A stretch of 64,000 nucleotides of DNA from positions 186,001 through 250,000 of the forward strand of contig NZ_BSDJ01000010.1 of the NCBI RefSeq assembly GCF_027925525.1. The letters run 5' to 3'. Positions 1-7,276 of this stretch are shown in pieces. Numbering within the stretch: position 1 is the stretch's first letter; each line of letters starts with the position of its first letter. The notes under the pieces are model-generated. The model ran no database searches, was not told the DNA's origin, and saw nothing but the letters and a program-made list of their open reading frames with translations. The DNA comes from Paenibacillus tyrphae (lineage in GTDB: Bacteria; Bacillota; Bacilli; Paenibacillales; NBRC-103111). The translations under genes were made by a program, and so were the position numbers.

Positions 1-430
1 GCGGATGCCATGGATGGTTTGAGATTCGCATGGAACATGGGCTGCCCGATGACCAAATCCGGCTTCAAGCTCATGATTTGTTCGAGGCTTACGTTATTGA
101 TGTCGCCGACTTCCTTCGCATCTTTTGCGGCTTCGGGAACCATGATCCCAGGTGCGGTTGCGCGCCCCACGGCTTTACCTCCCAGTTGGTAAAACAATTC
201 AAGTACTTCCGTATTGAGAACCACGATTCGCTCCGGTTTCTTAGGCAGCGCGACTTGCTCTCCTGTGCTGTCCTGGAAACTGTAAAAGTTGGTTTGTGTG
301 GCAGAGGCCGGGTCTTTAGTGGTTGCGGCAGCCTGCCCCATATTTGCCGCCGGTTCCGGTGTCCTGCTGCAAGAAGCAAGACAAGCTGCGAAAATAACAG
401 CCAAGAACAACCATGAGATTTTATTCATTG
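1..430 (-). CDS. Iron-siderophore-type ABC transporter substrate-binding lipoprotein (C-terminus off window)
   Basis: The protein reads leftward from an ATG at 430 and runs off the window, so only about 143 residues are visible. It begins with a lipoprotein signal (MNKISWLFLAVIFAACLASC), placing the lipidated cysteine near residue 20. After a low-complexity linker comes FYSFQDSTGEQVALPKKPER followed by IVVLNTEVLELFYQLGGKAV and LKPDLVIGQP. This is the N-lobe pattern of the FecB/FhuD-type periplasmic binding fold (PF01497): a short substrate strand, P-x-R-I-V and L-x-P-D-L-V. It should sit on the outer membrane face and deliver Fe(III)-siderophore or a corrinoid to a permease encoded outside the window. 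The ligand cannot be told from this part. Confidence 0.85.
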
Positions 431-512
431 AAACGAGTCCTCCAACAAATTTAATGGTCCGAATTCCTTACAACAGAAACGTTCATTTCGGGCTTTAATC
501 AAACCTCCAGTG

Positions 513-1115
513 TCATACGAAATCAATATCGTACTCCATATGCTTAGCCGTGGCCTTAGCGACATCAACTCCCAGCAATCTGCGCACGATATGAAACGCC
601 ATATCGATCCCCGCCGAAATCCCGGCAGAGCTGATCACGTTTCCTTCGTCTACAAACTTCACATGGTCCAGTACGGTCACCGCAGGGAAGTTCTCCTTCA
701 TCCATGGAATGCTCGCTGCGTGAGTCGTTGCTTGCTTTCCATCGAGCAGACCTGCTTTCGCGAGCAAGAAAGCTCCCGTGCAGACAGAAGTCATGAGCTC
801 GACTTGAGGAATCCTGCCGCGAATCCAAGAGATGACGTTATCGTTATGCAGCTCGCGACGAGTTCCCAGTCCGCCGGGTATGACAATAATGTCATAATCC
901 GGTGCGGATTCAAGGCTGTAATTCGGAACCACCTTCAATCCGTTTCGTGCCGTGACCATTTGCCCGGATTCGGAAAATGTAGTTACTAAGAAAGGCTTCA
1001 ATTCATCCGGCTTCCCCCGGTTTATGGAGGTTACGGCCAACACCTCGAACGGTCCGGCGATTTCCAATACCTCTGCATCGTCGAACAAAAAAATGCCCAC
1101 TTTACGCTGTTTCAT
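513..1115 (-). CDS. DJ-1/PfpI (GATase1-like) family protein
   Basis: About 200 residues. The start is taken at ATG 1115, which follows a GGAGGG ribosome site; an upstream in-frame TTG would put that site inside the gene. The protein opens KVGIFLFDDAEVLEIAGPFE and has the nucleophile-elbow segment VELMTSVCTGAFLLAKAGLL, with a cysteine in the V-C-T-G turn as in isonitrile hydratase and ThiJ/PfpI-like proteins. VIPGGLGTRRE supplies the G-G loop. The fold covers thiol-dependent hydratases, glyoxalases and the amidotransferase-like domain of AraC regulators, but no HTH domain follows here. The protein is cytosolic and its substrate is unknown. Confidence 0.85.
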   Translation of the reverse strand: MKQRKVGIFLFDDAEVLEIAGPFEVLAVTSINRGKPDELKPFLVTTFSESGQMVTARNGLKVVPNYSLESAPDYDIIVIPGGLGTRRELHNDNVISWIRGRIPQVELMTSVCTGAFLLAKAGLLDGKQATTHAASIPWMKENFPAVTVLDHVKFVDEGNVISSAGISAGIDMAFHIVRRLLGVDVAKATAKHMEYDIDFV

Positions 1116-1176
1116 AAGTCCCTCCACTTTGTTCAAAATAAATTTGGTTATCCTCGCAAGTTTCTCCCGCCAGTCT

Positions 1177-1851
1177 TCATCTGTCTAAAGCAGGAAGACC
1201 GTTTGGAAGAAGCTTGATCGGCGCTTTGAAGATGAGGCGGTTAACAACTTCCGCCGCACTCAGGTTGATCGCGATGCTCCCGTATACGCCAAACGTATAG
1301 CTTGCCTCGTAATTGAACCCGAGCCAATCATGACCTGCGAACAATAGGATGTGGGTCAGCATGTTCGTAAAGCAAAATACATAGCTGCGCACCATCCATT
1401 TGCGATGCGATGTTATATTTCTGCGTTTGATGGCGATAAATGCGGTGATCGAAAAAACGAGCCAGATGATATTCAACAGATTGAAGGCGATGCTGTTCAC
1501 TTTCCCTCCGGTTGAATGCGGCGCCAAATAACCGGATGTAAAGATGACCGCAATGACGGAAACAAGGTATACAATTCCGTTCACTCTGTGAAGCAAACGG
1601 TTTCGTTTCAACAGCCGCATGGAGAAATTGGCGACTCCCGTAATCATCGCAAGACAGCCGAAAATAATATGCACGTGTACGACAGTTAGCCATGCCGGCA
1701 TGACGAACGAGGAAGAAAGCTTCGTCTTATGGCTTAAAAATTCGGTTAATTGCGGGTCGAACACCAGATTTTTGCCTAGTACATAAACAATAAAGACGAC
1801 GGTTACAAGTACTAATGCGATATACAATTTCCGGCTCACGGTCCGCTTCAT
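1177..1851 (-). CDS. DUF2306-type multi-pass membrane protein
   Basis: 224 residues from ATG 1851, which is preceded by GGAGGAG; a longer open frame exists but has no good ribosome site. The protein is strongly hydrophobic with about six or seven predicted membrane segments (for example LYIALVLVTVVFIVYVLG and TVVHVHIIFGCLAMITGVAN). Conserved-looking polar residues within or near helices include HVHI, RLLHRVNGIVYL and SHRKWMVRSYV. This arrangement of His and Arg matches the DUF2306 family, whose biochemical role is unknown and whose histidines could bind haem or metal. The gene is separated by a terminator hairpin from the TetR gene behind it, so it is probably transcribed alone. Confidence 0.7.
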   Translation of the reverse strand: MKRTVSRKLYIALVLVTVVFIVYVLGKNLVFDPQLTEFLSHKTKLSSSFVMPAWLTVVHVHIIFGCLAMITGVANFSMRLLKRNRLLHRVNGIVYLVSVIAVIFTSGYLAPHSTGGKVNSIAFNLLNIIWLVFSITAFIAIKRRNITSHRKWMVRSYVFCFTNMLTHILLFAGHDWLGFNYEASYTFGVYGSIAINLSAAEVVNRLIFKAPIKLLPNGLPALDR

Positions 1852-2022
1852 GTATACTCCTCCATCCCGAGTGTTCCGTGCGGTGTGGATTTGATTCCGA
1901 ACGGTCTCTTTTAAGGGTAGCACACGAAAAAAATACATCAATAGCCACAAGGAGCTATTTATTGGCGTGATCTCGAAGTTTTGTGAACGATCGCCCTTTG
2001 TTGTTGGCGGCGTTATAACAAT

Positions 2023-2060
2023 AAATCCGCCTCTTTGATAGCCAAAGCGGCGGATTTTTT
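2023..2060 (-). terminator. Hairpin terminator after TetR gene
   Basis: AAATCCGCC (2023-2031) pairs with GGCGGATTT (2049-2057), and an inner CTTTG/CAAAG stem continues it. The hairpin lies 14 bases past the TetR stop. The cleanest T-run (2055-2060) is on the plus strand; on the minus strand the stem is followed by TTTATTGTT, so it may work in both directions. Confidence 0.65.
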
Positions 2061-2073
2061 CGGAAATTTTGAT

Positions 2074-2670
2074 TTAATTTTTCAAGCCAATTAGCTCAAA
2101 GTATTGGACCATGTTCTCCATGCTGTACCGAACATGACTGCTGTTCCCTTCCAGCTTGCTAAGAATGATGCCGCCCTCTAAAGCCGATATCAGAAAGGAG
2201 GCCGTCGACTCGATGTTCAGATCGGATCGGAACTCTCCGTTTTGGATCCCTTGCTCGAATATTTCTTTGATTGCACTGTAAAAATGGCGAAAGGTGGTTT
2301 GAGCTTTCTCGCGCAGCAAGCGATGTCCGTCATCGCACTCCACCGCCGTATTGAGCATCGGGCACCCGCCTGTAAAGGGCGGATTATGGACGACGTCGGC
2401 GTATACCTCAAAAAAGGAGAGCAGCTTGTCTTTCGCCGTTGTCTTGCCGGCCTGCGCTTGCAGAAATTTGTTCCTGACCACTTCCGATGCGTAATCGTAC
2501 GCCAGCAGCGCGATTTCCTCCTTGCTTGCAAAATGACGGTACAGTCCTCCACGCTTAATTCCGGTCATTTCGGTGATATCATTAAGGGACACGCCATTGT
2601 ATCCTTGTTGGTTAAACAGTGCCGCCGACTTTTGAATGATTTGCTCCTTTGTCAGTTCACCTTTTCTCAT
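2074..2670 (-). CDS. TetR/AcrR family transcriptional regulator
   Basis: 198 residues. The N-terminal HTH is clear: IIQKSAALFNQQGYNGVSLNDI then TGIKRGGLYRHFASKEEIAL (roughly residues 10-55), the family signature ending in Y-x-H-F-x-S-K-E. The C-terminal ligand domain contains GGCPMLNTAVECDD, a motif found in the TetR subgroup with LmrA/YxaF-like C-domains. Such proteins usually repress a nearby exporter or detoxifying enzyme and lose DNA affinity on ligand binding. No obvious exporter is adjacent; the DUF2306 gene downstream or the PPDK-like gene divergent to it are the candidates. A TTGACA/TATCAA promoter on this strand lies just upstream. Confidence 0.92.
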   Translation of the reverse strand: MRKGELTKEQIIQKSAALFNQQGYNGVSLNDITEMTGIKRGGLYRHFASKEEIALLAYDYASEVVRNKFLQAQAGKTTAKDKLLSFFEVYADVVHNPPFTGGCPMLNTAVECDDGHRLLREKAQTTFRHFYSAIKEIFEQGIQNGEFRSDLNIESTASFLISALEGGIILSKLEGNSSHVRYSMENMVQYFELIGLKN

Positions 2671-2697
2671 AAATCCATACCCGCCTCCATATCTGAA

Positions 2698-2726
2698 TTG
2701 ATACCAATCTTTCTGTGGATTGTCAA
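2698..2726 (-). promoter_or_regulatory. Sigma-A promoter of the TetR gene
   Basis: Read on the minus strand, TTGACA (2726-2721) and TATCAA (2703-2698) are separated by 17 bases and lie 28 bases upstream of the TetR start. This is an inference from the consensus match. Confidence 0.55.
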
Positions 2727-2945
2727 CCCGTGAAATTGAAGTATTCTAGCCGGCATCCCCATTTGAAGACGGACCCTGTTTAACAGGCGTATTATAAAAA
2801 ATATTTACAAAGCTTTAACCTAGACTTATAATTAGGCATATAAATAAAATAAGTAATATTATGTAAAAATTAAAATATTTTTCTATGATTAAAGGGGGCG
2901 AATTATATACAAGTCCAGGAGTACGTCGTCCATTGGGAGGATACG

Positions 2946-3815
2946 ATGCGGCTCCCGGGCAGCGATATGGACGAGAAAATAAAAGGCTTGTCCGTTGCAA
3001 CGCAGCTCGGAGCCCGTGTGCCTACGGGCCTGATTATCCTTCCGGAAGCTTACCGCGTTTTCGCAAAGGAGGGCGCCGTTCCGCAGGGGCTTCGCGCTGC
3101 CTTGACATCGCATCTGTCGGACCTCGAGCGCCGGATCGGGCAAAACATCGGCCGTTTCGAATCGGACAAACCTCCTTTGCTGTTTTCTCTGCGATGCGGG
3201 GACAAGAACGGCGACGTACGACTGCCGGAGTCCATGGTCAATATCGGACTGGCCCAAGCCGAGGGACAAGCGAAGCGGCCGGATGCGTTCGCCGATCTTC
3301 TTCAAGAAGAATACGCCATGCAAGCGCGGCAATTTCAAGGCAGTGTTCTTGCCGGCGCAGCAGCCCGGAACTCGTCGCACGGTCCGTTCGGAAGCGCGGT
3401 TGACGAGCTGCTTTACTACATCGAACGGATCTATGCGCATTTTCAAGAGCTGGAGCAAGCGGGACAGGAGCATTTCAACCGCTGGCTAATCGTTCAGAAA
3501 ATGGTGTATGCCAATTGGAATGCGCATTCTTGCAGCGGAAGGGCCTACACCCGGAACCCGCGCACAGGACAAGCGGGCGATTTCGGGAAATACCTGATGC
3601 GGCAGTCGGGAGCATATTTGAACCTAACCCCGATCGAGAGGAAAAAAGATTTGCGCGAATTGTGGGACGATATCCCTGAAGCGTACGATCAGCTCAAAGC
3701 ATTTTTCGTCGAACTGGAAAGCTATTACCGGACGCCGAGATATGTGGAGTTTGTCGTTGAGGATCGCAAGCTGTACATTCTGCAAAATACGAGGGGGAGC
3801 TATACGGCGAGATAA
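2946..3815 (+). CDS. Stand-alone PPDK/PEP-synthase-like N-terminal domain protein
   Basis: 289 residues that follow the N-terminal (ATP-grasp) half of pyruvate phosphate dikinase. LFSLRCGDKNGDVRLPESMV and NIGL stand for VRSGARVSMPGMMDT-LNLGL. SGRAYTRNPRTGQAGDFGKY stands for SGTGVxFTRNPSTGE-xYGE, and PRYVEFVVEDRKLYILQNTR for DIEFTIExGKLYxLQTR. The swivelling phosphohistidine domain and the C-terminal pyruvate barrel are absent, so it cannot catalyse the full dikinase reaction. It may be a nucleotide-binding relic or a specialised phosphotransferase. The ATG at 2946 follows GGGAGG by five bases. The same frame is open and coding-like back to 2889, with a strong AAAGGGGG at 2891-2898 but no standard start after it, so the N-terminus is uncertain. 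A terminator follows. Confidence 0.7.
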   Translation: MRLPGSDMDEKIKGLSVATQLGARVPTGLIILPEAYRVFAKEGAVPQGLRAALTSHLSDLERRIGQNIGRFESDKPPLLFSLRCGDKNGDVRLPESMVNIGLAQAEGQAKRPDAFADLLQEEYAMQARQFQGSVLAGAAARNSSHGPFGSAVDELLYYIERIYAHFQELEQAGQEHFNRWLIVQKMVYANWNAHSCSGRAYTRNPRTGQAGDFGKYLMRQSGAYLNLTPIERKKDLRELWDDIPEAYDQLKAFFVELESYYRTPRYVEFVVEDRKLYILQNTRGSYTAR

Positions 3816-3871
3816 GCCGGCAACGGCGAGCGTGCAGGATCGGTCAACAGGGATTAGCGAGGTATGGAATT

Positions 3872-3900
3872 AAAGGGCTCTCCCGGGGGAGGCCCTTTTT
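3872..3900. terminator. Bidirectional terminator between convergent genes
   Basis: AAAGGGC then CTCCC pair with GGGAG then GCCCTTT, followed by a T-rich tract. The hairpin lies between the stops of the PPDK-like gene (plus) and the coiled-coil gene (minus), so it can serve both. Confidence 0.8.
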
Positions 3901-3910
3901 CCTTTTTCGC

Positions 3911-4312
3911 TTACTGCATCTGCCCTTGTCCTTGCGATTGACTTTGTTTGGACACGAAGTCGATCGTCCAATCGATCATCCCGTTCATCATATTGATGAT
4001 CAGATTGATGACATCCTCGTCCGTTAATTGCGAGCCACGGGTTTGCTTGGAAGCATATTCCTGCATCTTGGTTTGCAGGTCGCTCGTCAGCTTTTTGAGC
4101 TTGATGAAATCGTTGGCCATCTCGAACAATGCGTCGGAGCCGTTGTTATTTTTCCCTTCTCCCTGGTTACCCTTACCTTGATTCGAGCTTTGGTCTTGGT
4201 TGTTGGACTTGCTTTCAAGCAAGCTTTTGATCTGCTGCAGCTCGTCGCTTAGAAACTGGTTTTGCTCGGTCAATTCTTCGATTTGTCCCTTCAGTTCGCG
4301 GTTGCTGATCAT
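3911..4312 (-). CDS. Coiled-coil hypothetical protein with Gln/Asn-rich linker
   Basis: 133 residues, not recognised. Residues 1-35 form an amphipathic heptad-rich segment (IEELTEQNQFLSDELQQIKS). Residues 36-60 are a polar linker of Asn, Gln, Ser, Gly and Lys. Residues 60-120 form a second helical region (FEMANDFIKLKKLTSDLQTK and VINLIINMMNGMIDWTIDF). The tail is a Ser/Gln/Gly repeat. There is no signal peptide or membrane span. The start at 4312 has AAGGAG nine bases upstream. The pattern suggests a small oligomeric, possibly spore- or envelope-associated protein, but that is a guess. Confidence 0.65.
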   Translation of the reverse strand: MISNRELKGQIEELTEQNQFLSDELQQIKSLLESKSNNQDQSSNQGKGNQGEGKNNNGSDALFEMANDFIKLKKLTSDLQTKMQEYASKQTRGSQLTDEDVINLIINMMNGMIDWTIDFVSKQSQSQGQGQMQ

Positions 4313-4475
4313 GGCGGCTCCTTAACGTAAGATTTTATGGATATTTTACCCTAATTTTGTACATCTATCCGTTCAATATGGAAATTTGGAAATTTCAGTT
4401 GGCCTCTCATGCGATCCTCCTATACAATAGAAGGATAGGCATGACGACAGATTACACAGCGAGGGGAAATCAAAC

Positions 4476-5465
4476 ATGGTACGATTTGCAGTCATCGGAA
4501 CGAACTGGATTACGGAAGAGTTTATTCGCGCGGCGCGGGAGTGCGAGGCGTTTGCCTTAACGGCGGTTTATTCGCGGACGGAGGAGAAGGTCGAGGCCTT
4601 CGCGGCCAAATTCGAAATCCCGCACAAGTTCACGGATCTGGAGACGATGGCGCGGAGCGATGCGTTCGATGCCGTCTATATCGCCAGCCCGAATGCTTTC
4701 CACGCGAAGCAGGCCGTGCTGCTGATGAATCACGGGAAGCACGTGCTCTGCGAGAAGCCGCTGGCTTCCAACCGGGCGGAAGTGATGGAGATGATCGCCG
4801 CGGCGAAGGCGAACCGGGTACTGCTGATGGAGGCGTTAAAATCGACGCTGATGCCGAATTTCCGTGCCGTTCAGGAGCATTTGCCCAAAATCGGTCCGGT
4901 CCGCCGCTATGCGGCAAGCTACAGTCAATACTCCTCCCGTTACGACGCCTATAAGCAGGGGACGGTGCTCAATGCGTTTAATCCCGCCTTGTCCAACGGG
5001 TCGCTGATGGATCTGGGCGTGTACTGCATTTATCCGATGGTCGTGCTGTTCGGTCAGCCGGACTGCGTTCAGGCGAACGGTTTGCTGCTCGACTCCGGCG
5101 TGGACGGGCAGGGAAGCCTGCTCCTAAGCTACGGGCAGATGGAAGCGGTGCTGACGCATTCCAAGATTGTCAATTCGTACGCGCCGACGGAAATTCAAGG
5201 TGAGCACGGTACCCTCGTCATCGACAAAATCAATCAGCCGGAGCAGGTGGAAATTCGTTACCGTGACGGTTCGATTGAGGTGCTGACCCGTCCGCAGAGC
5301 GACAAATCGATGGTTTACGAAGTGCAGGAGTTTATCGACGTATTGCAAGCCGGAAAGCTGGAGTCTGCAACGAATTCGCATGCCAATTCGCTGACTGCGA
5401 TCTCGATCATGGACGAGGCCCGCAAGCAGATCGGGCTCCGTTTTCCGGCGGATGGAGCGGTGTGA
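4476..5465 (+). CDS. Gfo/Idh/MocA family NAD(P)-dependent oxidoreductase
   Basis: 329 residues. The Rossmann half starts VRFAVIGTNWITEEFIRAA, and the family landmark is HVLCEKPLASNRAEVMEMI (the E-K-P motif, lysine in the active site) near residues 90-108. The C-terminal alpha/beta half has the sheet that carries substrate specificity (SLMDLGVYCIYPMVVLFGQP, with G-V-Y replacing the usual G-x-H). Members oxidise or reduce cyclic polyols, sugars or sugar acids. The gene is followed after 24 bases by the sirtuin gene, so the two are probably co-transcribed. The ribosome site AGGGGA precedes the ATG. The substrate cannot be deduced. Confidence 0.9.
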   Translation: MVRFAVIGTNWITEEFIRAARECEAFALTAVYSRTEEKVEAFAAKFEIPHKFTDLETMARSDAFDAVYIASPNAFHAKQAVLLMNHGKHVLCEKPLASNRAEVMEMIAAAKANRVLLMEALKSTLMPNFRAVQEHLPKIGPVRRYAASYSQYSSRYDAYKQGTVLNAFNPALSNGSLMDLGVYCIYPMVVLFGQPDCVQANGLLLDSGVDGQGSLLLSYGQMEAVLTHSKIVNSYAPTEIQGEHGTLVIDKINQPEQVEIRYRDGSIEVLTRPQSDKSMVYEVQEFIDVLQAGKLESATNSHANSLTAISIMDEARKQIGLRFPADGAV

Positions 5466-5489
5466 ATCAGGAATCAAGGAGGACTGGAG

Positions 5490-6218
5490 ATGGCGGTTGA
5501 AGAGATCAGATCGTGGATTGCGGACAGCCGGAACATTGTCTTTTTCGGGGGAGCAGGGACTTCGACGGAGAGCCAGATCCCCGATTTTCGTTCGGCAACG
5601 GGGCTGTATCAGACGACCTCCCGGCATGCTTTTCCGCCGGAGGTCATGCTGAGCCGCAGTTTTTTTATGGAGCGTACGGCGGAATTTTTCGACTTTTACC
5701 GTGCGTGTATGGTCCACAGGGAAGCCAAGCCGAACGCGGCTCACGAGGTGCTGGCGCAGCTGGAGCAAACGGGAAAGCTTCGGGCCGTCGTCACCCAGAA
5801 CATCGACGGGCTGCATCAGATGGCGGGCAGCCAGCATGTGCTGGAGCTTCACGGGTCGGTGCACCGGAATTACTGCATGAGCTGCGGCAAGTTTTTTGAC
5901 CTCAATCACGTGACAAGCGACGAGACGATGGTTCCCCGCTGCGATGCCTGCGGTGGAATTGTAAAGCCTGACGTGGTGCTGTACGAGGAAAGCCTCGATT
6001 GGGACATCCTGTCGAAGGCGAGAAAGCATATTGCGGAAGCGGACGTACTGATCGTCGGCGGCACGTCGCTGACCGTCAACCCGGCTGCCGCGCTGGTCGG
6101 AGAATATGGCGGCGACAAGCTGGTTCTGATCAACCAGTCTTCTACGCCATATGACAGCCGGGCGACTCACGTCATCCGCGATTCGATCGGGAAAGTGCTG
6201 AAAGCTTTGGTGTCTTAA
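5490..6218 (+). CDS. cobB: NAD-dependent protein deacetylase/deacylase, sirtuin
   Basis: 242 residues, usual size for a bacterial Sir2 protein. NAD-binding motifs are GGAGTSTESQIPDFRS (the family has GAGxSxxSGIPDFR) and TQNIDGLH. The catalytic histidine is in LELHGSVHRN. A structural zinc site is formed by CMSC and CDAC. GGTSLTVNPAA and LVLINQ complete the Rossmann fold. It removes acyl groups from lysines (for example of acyl-CoA synthetases) with release of nicotinamide and O-acyl-ADP-ribose in the cytosol. The Gln in ESQIPDF, where Gly is usual, is a small deviation. The ribosome site AGGAGG lies close to the ATG. The gene ends 10 bases before the convergent ANTAR gene. Confidence 0.93.
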   Translation: MAVEEIRSWIADSRNIVFFGGAGTSTESQIPDFRSATGLYQTTSRHAFPPEVMLSRSFFMERTAEFFDFYRACMVHREAKPNAAHEVLAQLEQTGKLRAVVTQNIDGLHQMAGSQHVLELHGSVHRNYCMSCGKFFDLNHVTSDETMVPRCDACGGIVKPDVVLYEESLDWDILSKARKHIAEADVLIVGGTSLTVNPAAALVGEYGGDKLVLINQSSTPYDSRATHVIRDSIGKVLKALVS

Positions 6219-6228
6219 AAGACAGCGG

Positions 6229-6876
6229 TCATCGCTTGCGGCTTCCTTGATTTCCGTCCTGCAGCAACTGGTACACCTTGACGATGGAGGAAGCTACGTC
6301 GGACATCCGTTTGCGCTCGTTCATGGCTTGCTTGCGCAGAAATTCGTAGGCTTCCGCCTCCGAAATGCTTTTGATCTCACACAATATCCGCTTCGCCTGA
6401 TCGATCCACTTCCGTTCTTCCAGCCGGGATAGGAGCTGCTCGCGTTCCCGCTGCCATTCCGTCCGCTGACCATATTGATTGAAGCCAAGCAGCAGCGCGC
6501 AGTGAATTTCCAAGGCGCTCATCCCGGGACCAAGCAGGCCGTCGATGCCGGGGGGCAGTTTGCATTCGTGGCTGGGAAACGTTCGGCGGTCGCACCACCA
6601 CAGCAGAGGAAGGCTGCGTACGGAGGCAATTTTTTGGCGCCACGGCTCAACTTGTTGGGGGGCCACGTATAAGAGCACGGCATCGGCTTTGCCAGCCAGA
6701 AACTGAACTTCGTGGAAGGAAGAAGCCGTCTCTACGCGAAAGCCGAGATCTTGCAATATCGTTGCGGCCGTCGCTTCCAAGCCGGAAGGACCGGAGGGCA
6801 GGCCGGATTCAGCGGGCGATAGAGAGGAAGAGGGCTCCGGTTCAAAGCCGTCGATGAGTAAAAAGGAATATAACAT
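6229..6876 (-). CDS. ANTAR-domain transcription antiterminator (NasT-like), nitrate operon regulator
   Basis: 215 residues. The C-terminal 60 residues are an ANTAR RNA-binding domain: LEERKWIDQAKRILCEIKSI then SEAEAYEFLRKQAMNERKRM, with the conserved A-K and A-Y-x-x-L-R-x-x-A-M-x-x. The N-terminal about 130 residues have a receiver-like layout, but LLIDGFEPEP replaces the acidic pocket and AVLLYVAPQQ has no aspartate at the phosphorylation position, so it is a pseudo-receiver. ANTAR proteins bind paired hexaloop hairpins and stop a terminator from forming. Exactly such a leader (7073-7144) precedes the divergent nasA operon. A GlnR/TnrA-type box lies in the shared promoter region. Confidence 0.88.
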   Translation of the reverse strand: MLYSFLLIDGFEPEPSSSLSPAESGLPSGPSGLEATAATILQDLGFRVETASSFHEVQFLAGKADAVLLYVAPQQVEPWRQKIASVRSLPLLWWCDRRTFPSHECKLPPGIDGLLGPGMSALEIHCALLLGFNQYGQRTEWQREREQLLSRLEERKWIDQAKRILCEIKSISEAEAYEFLRKQAMNERKRMSDVASSIVKVYQLLQDGNQGSRKR

Positions 6877-6921
6877 AAAATTGCCTCCATCAAGGTTTTT
6901 ATGTTGATTTTTCGATAAAAA

Positions 6922-6938
6922 TGTTAGTTAATATTACA
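6922..6938. promoter_or_regulatory. GlnR/TnrA-type nitrogen-control box
   Basis: TGTTAGTTAATATTACA matches the Bacillus consensus TGTNAN7TNACA at every fixed position. It lies 46 bases upstream of the ANTAR gene start and 79 bases upstream of the nasA -35 hexamer, a typical activating distance for TnrA-like control. It links the operon to nitrogen limitation. Confidence 0.7.
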
Positions 6939-7016
6939 ATAATATAACATAAAACTTTTAAATATGTCGATGTTGTTATTTTTTATAAGCGGTTTTGATT
7001 TTTAGCGTCATGTTTA

Positions 7017-7045
7017 TTGACAATCGAGACGGTGCAAATTATAAT
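7017..7045 (+). promoter_or_regulatory. Sigma-A promoter of the nasA operon
   Basis: TTGACA (7017-7022) and TATAAT (7040-7045), both perfect consensus, are separated by 17 bases. Transcription should begin near 7052, about 20 bases before the first ANTAR hairpin. Confidence 0.85.
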
Positions 7046-7072
7046 AATCCCATAAAGCTTACCCGGTTCTTT

Positions 7073-7144
7073 TTGACACAACGGCGTGTCAATTTTTCGG
7101 CAACGAGGCCTATCCCTGAACGAATGTACAGGGGTAGGCTTTTT
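7073..7144 (+). promoter_or_regulatory. ANTAR antitermination leader: two hexaloop hairpins and an overlapping terminator
   Basis: Hairpin P1 is TTGACAC, loop AACGGC, GTGTCAA (7073-7092). Hairpin P2 is GGC, loop AACGAG, GCC (7099-7110). Both loops have A at position 1 and G at position 4, the determinants known for ANTAR targets. The 3' arm of P2 is also the start of an intrinsic terminator: GCCTATCCCTG (7108-7118) pairs with CAGGGGTAGGC (7129-7139), followed by TTTTT. P2 and the terminator are therefore mutually exclusive, which is the expected switch. The regulator is probably the divergent ANTAR protein. Confidence 0.85.
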
Positions 7145-7276
7145 GTGTTTCGGCTACGATGACGCGGCTGCATGGCAATGAGGCCGATGAGCTGTTCCGT
7201 CTTCGTGCGTCCGGTTCGTCGTCTTTGTCACATCGCTTGAAGAGAGATACGGCACGAGGGAAAAGGAGAGATCCAT

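Noticed and set aside
4357-4560. 67-codon plus-strand frame upstream of the first Gfo/Idh/MocA gene
   Set aside because: It overlaps the well-supported start at 4476 in another frame and contains its promoter region.
5124-6170. 348-codon minus-strand frame
   Set aside because: It overlaps the recognised oxidoreductase and sirtuin genes in antisense and has no family features.
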